Assembly: GCA_035771175.1 (NCBI GenBank)
Contig: CM069597.1
Location: forward strand, 11,257,001-11,321,000
Source: Paratinospora sagittata
Lineage: Eukaryota > Streptophyta > Magnoliopsida > Ranunculales > Menispermaceae
Reading direction: 5' to 3'
DNA length: 64,000 nt
The notes below the pieces were generated by a model, which worked only from the letters and a program-made list of their open reading frames with translations, did no database searches and was not told the origin of the DNA. The number at the start of each line of letters is the position of its first letter. Position 1 is the stretch's first letter. Both the position numbers and the translations under genes were made by a program. Shown here in pieces: positions 33,474-43,337 of the stretch.

Positions 33474-34200
33474 TACCTTAGATTTCGAAAAATCTAACGG
33501 AACTTGGAGATTTGAGCAAAGCGGTAAAAAGGGGCAACAACGCTCTATTCTTGAACAAAGTCCTTCTATGGCATAAATGGGGTGAATGAACTTGTTTCCC
33601 CAATTTATAGTTTTTCGTAAACATACATTTGAGCGTCCTCCTTTTTTTCAACGTCCTCCTGATTTTGCTCATTCGTTTCCCAGTTGGAGCGTTGAGTGTC
33701 CTCAACTCGATGAGCGTCCTTAAATTCATTTCATATTTTCTAAAAATTTTCCCGTGAACGTCCTCAAGGTCAAGTGATAGTTTTAGCAATCTGTCATAGT
33801 GACACTTCTAAGAGCATCCTGAAGCACGTCAGTGTCCTCATGGACACTTAAGTGCAAGAAATCAGGATGCTTAAGCGTCCTATACGATTTCAGTGTCCTT
33901 AATTCTAAATCGTGCTTTTGATAGTATCTTCAATTTATAAAATTGATTCTCAATGCAATCATAAACAGTAATATTCATCAAGAATCATCATTTTATACAA
34001 ATAGATCAACGTTTAATATCAGTACTCATGCATTCAAAGATTTATCATTTGGAATGATATGCCATGTCATGATGCTTAATCAGATATACAGATATTAATG
34101 ACCGCATCAAAAGACTGAAATTATTTAAAGATAAGTGAGATATACCTCGATTTTTATACTGTGAACTTCAAGGTACATCAAAACCTTCCATTTGAGCAGT
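33474..34200 (-). promoter_or_regulatory. internal promoter-like region of element D, between gag and the envelope-like frame
   Basis: On the minus strand an array of AGGACGCT/GAGGACACT/GAGCGTCC words (33628-33900) is followed by a TATA box CTATAAATTG (33601-33610). After undoing the inversion and removing LTR F, about 235 bases separate this TATA box from ATG 43338. This copies the U3-TATA-leader plan of the LTRs, but no LTR end (C-rich hairpin, CCAACA) lies between the TATA box and the ATG. Function as a promoter is inference. Confidence 0.5.
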
Positions 34201-35359
34201 TTACCCTTTGTTGTTGAAATTTGTGCTACAGCTGATCATCCTTTTAAATTTGTCTCTCCATTTTGCATTTTGTGATCTTGCTGGAACTTCTCTAACAACT
34301 CCTTCCTCAATTGAAATATTTGTTCTAGACACATTAGGATGTAGAAGATTCTTTTTCATTTCTCTGAACTATTAATGTTGGTACTTCTCCATCATTGAGT
34401 TCACTTCTATTTCTGTTTGGTAAGTTTGCAAACATATCTTCTCTTTTAGAAGATGTTTCTAAACCACTTAAAACATAACTTATCTCCTTAAAATCACTTT
34501 TAAATGGATTTGAAAATTCTATTAAAAATTGAACTTTATACTTCCATTTTTCAGGAAAACTCTCAAGAAACTTTTTGACTAAAGTGGTATGTGGAACAGT
34601 TTTTCCAAACTTTTCTAATTCCTTTGAGATTGTCAAAAATCTCTACATACCTTCATTTAAAGACTCTTCTTCTAGAAATCTAAAGTGTGTGAGGGATTCC
34701 TCTAACTCTATGACATGACTTATAGTTTCATCTTTCCCTTCCATGGGTTTTAGTAAGCTACAAAACTCATTTAAAGTGTATTCCCATGGATTGAGGTTTT
34801 CACCAATGGTAAGCATTTTTTCATTCCAAGATGTTGGAAGCCTATCAACTAAGCAAACTACTGCTATACTAGTGGGTATCTCTTGGTCAAAACTTTTCAT
34901 TCCATTAAGTATGGACTTGTATCTTTCGAGAGTAGCATCAAGTGATTCATACTCGAATACCTTAAAGTCATCAAACAATTTTTTAAACTCCTTGAGACTT
35001 TCATCCCTTTCTCCGAACAACTTTCCATGTAACTCTTTGAGTTTTTCCCAAATTTCTTTTCTTGTTTCGAGATGACTAACTCTTTCTAACTCTTCATTGG
35101 TTAAGCTAAAAAAAATAGAGTAAACAGCTTATGAGTTTAGACTGTAGCAGTGTTTTTCATGGGATGTCCATGAATCTAATGTTTTGTTGGGAGGTGTGTA
35201 ACCATTTATAACCATTCCCCATAAGTCAGTGTTTTGAGCCTTAAGAAATACTTTCATAAGTCTTATCTACTCATCAAAATATTTTTTCCAAATCAAGGGA
35301 GATCTGTGCAAGGTTTTCCCAACTTCCATGAAACCTTTCCTATTGAACACTTCTGCCAT
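34201..35359 (-). pseudogene. element D gag (Sirevirus-like, diverged)
   Basis: ATG at 35357-35359, about 40 bp after the primer site, begins MAEVFNRKGF; the frame ends at TAA 34201-34203 (about 386 codons). UBN2-type capsid blocks are present: WGMVINGYTPP, LTNEELERVSH, RKEIWEKLKELHG, LPTSWNEKMLTIGENLNPWEYTLNEF and LEESLTHFRFLEEE. The C-terminal tail is basic, ending KWRDKFKRM. I find no CCHC knuckle and no coiled coil like those in A1. Damage: TAG and TAA early, and shifts near 34336 and 34640. A second copy of the same gag family is at 57016-57288. Confidence 0.82.
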
Positions 35360-35400
35360 TGCTTCAAAGAAATGGTTAGATCTCTTTCATGATAAATCCT

Positions 35401-35412
35401 GCTATGATACCA
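35401..35412 (-). promoter_or_regulatory. primer binding site of element D
   Basis: Minus strand TGGTATCATAGC, two bases beyond the LTR end at 35415; one mismatch from the tRNA-Met site TGGTATCAGAGC. Confidence 0.85.
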
Positions 35413-35414
35413 CT

Positions 35415-36410
35415 TGTTGACCCATATATGTTTCAAAGGGGGGGGGTGAATTGGACAGTTTCAAATTAAGCAGGTTTGATAAAGGTGCAATGATAAGGAT
35501 TGAAAGTTTGGCAAGTAGGACAAATGACCACACAAGAATCAGAGTTGTTCAGCTATATGCCTACTTCCACTACCTAACCTCCTCCGTTAAGATTTCCAAA
35601 CATCACTAAGGATACCTCTTCACAGGTGAGGATTAAACCTTTAAAATGTCTCAACTAGGTGTGAGACTACCTTCACAGTCCTCAACTTACACAGGTGTGA
35701 GTCTACCTAGCCTACTCAACTTCACGGGTGTGAGCCTACCACTAACCAACTCAACTTCGCGGGTGTGAGAGCAACCACTAAACTAACCTTATACCAAGGC
35801 TAACAATACAACTTTGATAGTTGTAGAACAATAAAACTGTCCTCAAAGGTTTACAACATAAACCTATGAACCCTTACTCAATCAAAGTTTCAGCAAAAGA
35901 TAGAAGTTAAAACAACTGAAAAATGAGTAAAGATAGAAACTTTTTTTTCTCTCTTTGGATTTTCTAAATGATATAAGATATAGCTCAAGAAATCTAAAGT
36001 TGTAAAATCGTTTTTGATAAAGTATAAATCAATATCAATATCAGTATCAATATCAAAGTATTCGCAGCTCAAAAAATATAGAAATTATAACTGACTGACA
36101 TTCAAAGAATGCGAAAAACAATTGCAAAAGGTTCTTTTAACTTCATCTTCAAGTTGGACATATGTAGATAAGAATGACACAAATTCATCATGAGGGATTT
36201 CAGAACCGTTGTGAGAGAGATTTGATATTTGAATTAAACGGTTTGATTCTTTCATGAAAATAGTATGAAAATAGATGTTGTAGTTTTCTGATCAGTAAGA
36301 GTTTACACGAATTGGGAAATGATCAGAAAGTCAACTTTAACAGAGTTTCAGAAAATACAGCGTCAGTGACTGACACAGTTTTGAATAGCATCCTGAAATT
36401 CTTGAGCGCC
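35415..36410 (-). mobile_element. element D 5' LTR, R-U5 side
   Basis: Minus-strand end GGGTCAACA next to the primer site. It contains a C-rich run (nine C), the GGTTAGGTAGTGGAAGTAGG block (about 35555-35583) and a hairpin array (35615-35800). It matches the D 3' LTR (47000-47847 plus 56906-57010). It is cut at 36410 by an Athila-like solo LTR and resumes at 38008. Confidence 0.85.
35615..35800 (-). repeat. hairpin array in D 5' LTR
   Basis: On the minus strand CTCA-loop-TGAG type units with loops CACCCGTGAAGT, CACCTGTGTAAGT and CACCCGCGAAGT, and a CCTC-loop-GAGG unit. Same place and plan as 47560-47765. Confidence 0.7.
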
Positions 36411-38007
36411 TGATAAGTTATGTTTTAGATAGTGTTTTGCATGTTAATTTCATAGGTTTTTTGGTGCATTTGCTTAGTTTTTAGATATATTTGCATTAAT
36501 TGATCATATTTAGTGTTTTAGGTCCATGTAGATGTTTTTATAAATTTTAGAAGTTAGTTCTAAATATTTTCATGAACAAAATGCATTAGGCTAGCTTAGG
36601 AAAATAATCATGATTTTTAGGTATTTTTCCTAAAGTCATTAGCATCATTTCCATGTTGATAATCTTGCATTTTACATGTTAATACATACTTGCGTATAGT
36701 TTTCTACTAATTGATTAATATAGATTACTTATACTTGGTTTTGGAGGAAAATAAAGAGCTTTGAAGTGGGTTGAATCAAGGTTCAATTGGTGCTAGAAAG
36801 TGGCCAAGAACAATGTCTAACAATGTCCAAAACATCAAAAAATCGACTAAGTCCCAAACACAAACCAACACACTGTGCAGGCAAAAACAGGGACTGGCCG
36901 CCGCAGCGCCTTGATGCAAAAATCAAAGAAGAGAAACCAGTGTGTGGGCGCCTCGGCCCCCACGAACTTAGAATTGTGGGATTTTGCATTTTTCTTGCAT
37001 ATTTTCACGCCCTTTTGTGTCTTTTCATTCATTGGATGTATATAGTTCGTTTTAGGGTTTTATTAGGCTATTATCTTTCATTCTAGAACATTAGAGAGCA
37101 ATTAATTAGGGTTAGGGTGGAGAAAAGGAGGCAAGTATGAGAAGTTTGAGGAAGAAGACAAGTTGCAGGATTTTGTGGAGAAGAAGGAGGAGAGCAACTC
37201 TAAAGGGGGTTTTAATTCAATTCTTATTCAGTTCTTATTGTATTCATGTCTTCTCTCTTGAGTCTCTCTCTTGTATTCTTGAACATGATTATGAGCTAAA
37301 TTATTAATTTAGAGGTTTAATTGATCTATGTTGAATCTTATGGATTGATTATTCTTTACGTGTTCTTGATTGATTTTGTGGGTTTATTTGCAATATCCAA
37401 CTTTTAATGTTTTCAAATTGCTGGCCAGATTTTGGATGACCTTAGATTGGATATTTATCACTTGGAAGAGGGGATATTGAATTAGATTAGGGAAATTGCA
37501 ACCTAGGGTTATTGTATTGTGTTGGGAAACCTACAATTCCCTTTGAGATCACTCAAAATGGATCCAAAATCTTAATGCATGTTCAATTCATTGGTTTATC
37601 ACTTGGAAAAGGGAATTAATGTTTTGATCATAGATAATTAAACAATCACTTGGAAGAGGGGTTTAATTGAATTAGATCCATGATTTATAAATCCATGAAT
37701 TAATCATTTACATGATCTTTTGAAAAGCATAAGTGAAGACATAGTGATATTAATCCTCTAGAGTTTTTAATCATTGATTTTCTCTAATTTCTATCCAAAT
37801 TACAACGTTTAATTCTAATTCTTGCTTATTTTACTTTTTAGTACTCAATTCATCAAATATTGATCATCTAGATAAAACTTAGACTTATTATAGTTTTGGG
37901 CAATAAAAATAGTTTTGCTAATCCTAGAGGACGATAACTCAATATTCATCGGTATATATATTATAACTTGATTTTCGTGCACTTGCGAATTGAAATTTAC
38001 TCTATCA
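36411..38007 (+). mobile_element. Athila-like solo LTR S2
   Basis: It starts TGATAAGTTATG and ends TTTACTCTATCA (1597 bp), interrupting LTR D: the D sequence continues across it when compared with 46960-47000. Flanks GCGCC (36406-36410) and GCATC (38008-38012) are a decayed target duplication, 3 of 5 identical. It includes CpG words (CCGCCGCAGCGCC, GGGCGCCTCGGCCCCC, about 36898-36963) and a leader with TAGGGTTAGGG. Confidence 0.82.
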
Positions 38008-38510
38008 GCATCCTAAAACAATTGAAACCCAGAAGGTTCAAAAGAACAGGAGCATCCTGACACATCAGTAGATTCCTGAAAAATAGTCAGGTCGAAAGTG
38101 ACTTGAACACATTCAATTCAAGGAGGGCGCTACTAGACTTGAGCGTCCTACTAGACTAAGCTACAAGATTTCCCAGAAACTTTGAGCTACCTATAGTATC
38201 GGTAGCATCTTGTAGTGTAGGCCTGATTTTAAGTGACTGGCCACTGCATGTGAGCTTCTTGAAAGACACTGAGTAAAAATTCAACTGATTTTACTATAAA
38301 TCTTTTGGATCGAAATCAGATTGAATTGGGAATGCTTTTGAAACAAAATCATCATTTGAAGGAAGTCTTTCAAAAGCACTTTCGATTTCAAACATATGAT
38401 TTGAAATACAATTAAACTCATTGAATCAAAATGAACATTAAGAAATAAGGTAACTTTGTAAATCTTTTTGAGTTAAGATGATGCTGAAATGTGATGAGTA
38501 TGGTTCTACA
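38008..38510 (-). mobile_element. element D 5' LTR, U3 side
   Basis: Minus-strand counterpart of 46490-46990 in the D 3' LTR, with words such as GAGCGTCC and AGCATCCTGA (38040-38160). It is cut at 38510 by element C; the bases read TGTAG on the minus strand there. The first 215 bases or so of this LTR are not in the window. Confidence 0.82.
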
Positions 38511-39636
38511 TGTTGGCCTAGTATTAGTCCAAGAGGGGGGGTGAATTGGACTTGGCGGATTTTTTACCCTTTGGTTGGTTAAATTAACAGAATATAATGC
38601 GCAGTAGGTAACAAAAAAAACAAATGAAATAAAGACAAGTGTAGGAAATAAATACGAGCACAAAGATTTAGAGTGGTTCGACTCCCTTTGAGTCTACGTC
38701 AACTACCCAACCGCACTGATCAAGATTTCTCAATCCACTATTGGCTAGTCAACTTACGGGTGTGACTAGAAAGTCGATTACACTGAGCCTACACCAAGGC
38801 TTGGGTCAAGCATATACACTAACCGACAGCAGGGCTCGGTTAGGAAGCCACTCACACTCTAACCTACACTAGGGCTTGGTTTGAAAGCCACAGTCTAGCT
38901 TACATTAGGGGATTGGCTAGAAAGCCACACTAGTAACCAACTTACGGACGTGGTTACGTGTCGTACAATCAATGGTCAAATATCCCCAAGTTGACACGTA
39001 GGTCAACAATATATCAAGATTACAAAATGATAAAGAAGTGACCAAAATCACTCTCAACAATGAAGCTTACAATCTTGAATGAATCAACAAATACTATTCC
39101 AACCACTTATGATTTTAAATGATGCAAAGTGTTGAAATAGTTTCTTTACTCAAATGCACTCGATTCAAATATATGCAATGTAAAACAGTGAATCGATTAA
39201 GCACAATCAATCAATCAATATATTGATTCTAAACAAATATAAGTTTAATGCACAAGAATCAATATATTACGATAATCAAGACTTGATGATTCTAAATGAA
39301 TATATATTTAAGAACAAGAATCAAACAAACCAAGTATCGATTAAACATTTTGATTCAATGGGATATGATATTAGCTCATGAATCGATACCATATACAATC
39401 TATGAAACCACTAAACAATGTATTTTGATATGAAGAACAAGATAGGGTTTCACAAACTCAACTCAATACAAATCAGTTTAAAGATAACAATATAAGCACA
39501 AAACTAATTTGCATATACCAAAATTACAAGAATCAAGTTTAAAAAAATGTATACCCCACAAGGTAAGATTGAAGCACAAGACTCTTCTTGTGTGAAGTTG
39601 GTTGCTCGAAAACACGATCAAGACTTAAAGATTGAT
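38511..39636 (-). mobile_element. element C 3' LTR, second part (inverted)
   Basis: On the minus strand it ends with the C-rich-loop hairpin (AGTCCAA/TTGGACT) and CTAGGCCAACA at 38511. Upstream are the TCGAACCACTCTAAATC block and a hairpin array (38700-38975). Its other edge, next to TCAAC (39637-39641), continues the part of LTR C that stops at 14119 beside the same TCAAC. Total LTR length is about 2.3 kb. Confidence 0.82.
38700..38975 (-). repeat. hairpin array in LTR C
   Basis: Minus-strand units with long covarying stems: CTAGTCA/TGACTAG and GTAACCA/TGGTTAC around CACCCGTAAGT-like loops, also AACCGA/CGGTT, CTAGCC/GCTAG and AACC/GGTT around loops with CCCTAGTGTA. These are the longest stems among the arrays here. 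Confidence 0.75.
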
Positions 39637-39641
39637 GTTGA

Positions 39642-39682
39642 TGTTGGCCCAGATATGTCCAAGAGGGGGGTGAATTGAACAC
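39642..39682 (-). mobile_element. terminal 41 bp of the A1 3' LTR (inverted)
   Basis: Minus strand: CAATTCACCCCCCTCTTGG, then ACATATCTGGGCCAACA, identical in plan to the A1 5' LTR end at 16140-16175. It directly adjoins the Ath1 LTR on one side and TCAAC on the other, completing both the Ath1 target (GTGTT) and the A1 target (TCAAC). Confidence 0.85.
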
Positions 39683-40980
39683 TGATGCGGTAAATTCTAG
39701 TTCGCAAGTGTACAAATAGTCAAGTTATAATAAATCCGAGGTGAGTCGGGTTATCGTATCCACAGAGAATTGTTACTCTATCATTTACCGTTTCATAGAT
39801 TTCAAACTTTATTTAGATAATCAAATGAAGATATTAGTTTAATTAAAATGTTGGAAATTAAATGGAATTAAAGCAATTGAAATTAAAGAGAATTTAATAA
39901 TGGAATAGATCTAGAGATTTAATTTCACTTAGTTCTCAAATCAAGATTAATTGGGGTTATTCATCATTAAATTCATTTCTAAATTATAAATCAAATCCAT
40001 TGTTTATCAATCCCCTCCCTCGAGTGCTGGATCGAAACCTATAAATGGGGTTGCATCTCGACCTCTCGATAAAGACCCAATTCCCAATTATGCATTAAGT
40101 TTTAGGGGTTTCTCAATAATCTCACAAGATCCTATAAACCTCTCGATTCTATAGCAATCTCATGTCATAATTCACATTTTCCAACTTAAAGAACCCTCTC
40201 TCGAGTGCCACTCCTTAGATCTAGGTTTAATTAATTTATGGCCAGTAAATCGAAAGCATTAAACATAAAGAATCATAAATAAAGAGAAATTGTATTAATA
40301 ATGAATAAAATCGACAATCAATCCATCAAAATCAAACGAAGATCCATTTACTTTCTAGAAAATAGAATTAGTTCATCGACATGATTACAAGAGAGACATT
40401 GAAAGAAGACATCATCAAGATAAATTATAAATGGAAGAAAAGTAAGAAAACCCCCTTTCCTTCATGAACTTCTATGCCACTCTCATTCTTTTTCAATCTC
40501 TTCTCTTGCTCTCCTCTTTATTTTCTAAACCCTAGCTATTCTAAAACTATTCTAAAACTCGTAAGAATGTAAGATTCGATCCCCTTTTTTCATCATTCTG
40601 GGCACCGCGGCGCTCAGATGCAGCGCCGCAGCGCCCAGAACCGTGTAATGTTGCCTCATTTGTGGACTTAGCCAATTTTTTTCTCTTCTTGACTTGGGTT
40701 CTTCGTGCTTTTCTTTTACACTTTCTTGTACATGTTCTTCTCATCCAAATCCACTAATGCATCTAAACAACTACAAAACAAAGCAAATTAAGTTAATAAC
40801 TGACTCAAGCATAGATTAAATTAAATTATAAACTAATTAACTAAAATAATGCATAAAACCTAATTAATCCTAAACTAACAAATGTATTAAAACTAACATA
40901 AACTTATCAAACTAATGCATGAAATGTCTTAAAACAAACCTAAAACATGCTCTAAAACCTATCTAAATATGCAACTATCA
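39683..40980 (-). mobile_element. Ath1 3' LTR (inverted)
   Basis: Minus strand starts TGATAGTTGC at 40980 and ends CCGCATCA at 39683; 1298 bp against 1409 bp for the 5' LTR. It shares GGATACGATAACCCGACTCACC near its end with the 5' LTR and a long leader region. The GC hairpin GCGGCGCT/AGCGCCGC lies at about 40606-40628. The adjacent target copy is GTGTT (complement of 39678-39682). Confidence 0.87.
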
Positions 40981-41570
40981 AATACCCCCAAACTTAGGAC
41001 TTTGATTGTCCCGAGCTAAGGGAAAACAAAACTAAAACTCATGATTAACACAACCCTTCTACAGTCACATTCTCGCACAATTAAAGACTTAACTCAACAT
41101 TACAAACAAATACGTGGCCTCTAAGATTATACCAAAAAGAATATTAACTTCTAGGAGAAATTGCAAGAGTATAAAATTGTCTAGAATTTCAACCCAACTC
41201 TCACCAAGTTTCACTTTTGATTCTTTCACACATAAGTACATAACTAATCTCATCAAACTAATCATGCACACGGACATATAGGAACTCTCTACATTCCCTA
41301 TAGTTTCATATCTCTAAAGTGTTCTCTTTTCATTGGTCTTCCATAAGTAAGTCTAAAGTTGTAAAAGAATGTGACTATCTAGCCTAAACTAATGCACAAT
41401 CAACTAACATACCATGACTAAAAATTCAAAACTCTCTCCCCAAACTTAAAGCAAGCATTGTCCTCAATACAAAAATTATGAAAGAAATAATAGGAAAAAC
41501 AGAGGCATATAAGAGAGAAAAGGAGTTTAGAAAACCTCATGAACCTAAATGGGTGAAGATGGCACAATAT
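40981..41570 (-). other. Ath1 3' noncoding region and polypurine tract (inverted)
   Basis: Noncoding. On the minus strand GTTTGGGGGTATT (40981-40993) is the polypurine tract against the LTR. GGACAATCAAAGTCC, GAGGACAATGCTTGC and TTTAAGTTTGGGG precede it, words typical of the 3' end of Athila-like elements. Athila-like sequence stops near 41570. Confidence 0.8.
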
Positions 41571-41640
41571 TTCATTTTTTAGTTGCTTTACATTCTCTTA
41601 GGTTGTAAGTTTCTTCCTTGTTTGATCTACCACTTATGTT
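41560..41640. other. right inversion junction (Ath1 / LTR F)
   Basis: Minus-strand Ath1 passes into the plus-strand body of solo LTR F. It is reciprocal to 33150-33300. No clear inverted repeat is visible at either breakpoint by eye. Confidence 0.6.
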
Positions 41641-42059
41641 TGATCGATTTTTCTTGAGATTTTCCCTATTTGGTTTTTCGGTTTCTCGACTTCATAATTT
41701 TTAGGTCATTTACTCTTTAGATCATCATCATAAATGTTTTATCATTATATTTGTTTTAAAAATTATTTTATTTCATGTCCTCAAAATGAATTTTTCAGTT
41801 TATCATTTTATCATCTTTTCAACTTGTTTTTCGTGCAAAATCAGTTTTACTTCAAAACTAATACATTGCATGTTTGAGAAAATATTTTGAGCATGTCAAA
41901 TTTTCAAAGAACTCACTCCTCGACACCGTCTTTATAAAATTTCATGTTTTCGATTTTATTCAGTGAATTGATCGTGTTCCAAATGAATTTTTATTGTTTT
42001 ATCAATTATGAAACCTAGACATGTTTAAGAATTGTATTCTTGACATGCGTATGTTTCAC

Positions 42060-42200
42060 AAGAACCCGTGGAATGCATTCCTTCTTGAAGGAACACACTC
42101 CAATAGAGAAAACACACCAATTTTGTCTCAGACATGCTAGAACGCACTCCAATTTTAATGGAATGCACTCCAGCGAGCTTAAACGCACTCCACCACCAAA
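42060..42200 (+). repeat. U3 word array in LTR F
   Basis: GAATGCATTCC, AGGAACACACTCC, GAACGCACTCC, GGAATGCACTCC and AAACGCACTCC, spaced about 15-35 bp, upstream of the TATA box. The words resemble those of LTR C. Confidence 0.75.
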
Positions 42201-42837
42201 ATCTTGTTTTTGCGAATTTTCGAGTTTTAAAATTCGAGCATTCAATCTAGGCCTTTGATTTCTCTTCAAACATGTTTAATACATCTAATCTAGGTCGTCC
42301 AAATTAGGTTTAGGGTTTTTAAGTGTGATTACTATATAATACCTTATTATAAACCCTATTAAGACAACTCTTCATATCAATCATTCTCCAAAACTATTGC
42401 TACTGTGCTAAAAGAGAGAGTCGTCACAACTTGGAGAACCTGTGCTCTAAAAATGATTTTACGGAGATTTTTTGAAGCTTCATCCTTTGTTAAAGTTGAT
42501 CATGATCACGTTCTGAATCACATATTTTCATTTTGATTGAATCGAGGTGATTTTCTTCCGTACTATTTTCAGCTGACCATTATTTTCAAACCTGTGGTTG
42601 AGACATCTAGGAAGAAACTATTGTGCTCTGTAAGTAATTCAAGGTTTGTTCGGTAAGGAACAACCTTTCTCAGTTCTCATTGTATTTGAGCCTATGTGTA
42701 TTCTTTAAACTCCATTGTACTTGTTCTGGGTATTCAGAACAAAATCGTCAATTTATTGTTATTCTCCTTGATTTGTTTCATGTTTGAACAAATCAAGTCA
42801 AGTGATTGTGGTTCACTTGAGATTCCAAGTTCGGAAT

Positions 42838-43012
42838 CAAAGTTCGGTTCATCCTCATCCCGTAAAAGGATATTGTCGATTCATCCTTATCCCACAAAAG
42901 GATGCTGCAGGTGTATCCTGAACCTGTAAAAGGATAGGTTTTCCTTGAACCTATAAAAAGGCATGTGTAACGGTTTGATTCACACTCGTGAAGTGAATCA
43001 GAGATAGTGGAA
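42838..43012 (+). repeat. hairpin array in LTR F
   Basis: Units: ATCC/GGAT around TCATCCCGTAAAA, CATCCTT/AAAGGATG around ATCCCAC, TATCC/GGATA around TGAACCTGTAAAA, CCTT/AAGG, and GATTCA/TGAATC around CACTCGTGAAG. Stems vary but pair. Confidence 0.75.
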
Positions 43013-43230
43013 TCCTAGAGAAGGTTTATCTAGGAGTGGAGTAGGAAAAAGCTTTCTGAACCATGTAAAAAATTTTGTCTCCTTGTATTTATTTTCTACA
43101 TTTTATTTTCATTCATGATCTATTTGTTAAAATGCCTCAACTAATTTAAGGAACATAAATATGAATTAATAATTATTTTAAATTGGCCAAAACACCAAAT
43201 TCAATCCCCTCTTAGGTGTCCAACATATTT

Positions 43231-43337
43231 AGTGTGTTTCAATTATCTCTTAGGATAATATTTAAGTCATGATCCTTAGATATTAAGATTTCTTCTTCGT
43301 TCCTCACCTTTAAATCCAAGTTTTCAAATTTTGAGAA
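43231..43337 (+). other. leader of the envelope-like frame
   Basis: AT-rich untranslated stretch continuing the 33474-33600 (minus) sequence across the F insertion. It ends with AAATTTTGAGAA before the ATG. Confidence 0.5.

Larger units (their letters stand above)
41571..43225 (+). mobile_element. solo LTR F, second part
   Basis: U3 palindromic words (42066-42195), a TATA box at about 42334-42340 (TATATAAT), a hairpin array (42838-43012), a TCCTAG...CTAGGAG pairing in place of the usual block, and the end GGTGTCCAACA at 43225. The target copy TATTT is at 43226-43230. The start is at 33165-33468, inverted. No internal region or primer site follows. Confidence 0.83.

Noticed and set aside
33474..34200. 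Reading the internal promoter-like region as a solo LTR
   Set aside because: Neither LTR end, hairpin array nor C-rich terminal hairpin is present, and the sequence runs on through a TATTT target site into the leader of the envelope-like frame.
38511..39636. A separate LTR family at 38511-39636
   Set aside because: TCAAC at both broken ends and matching orientation after inversion make it the missing second part of LTR C.
40547..40744. 65-codon basic minus-strand frame
   Set aside because: Lies in U3 and leader of the inverted Ath1 3' LTR; composition reflects AG-rich leader and GC words, not a protein.
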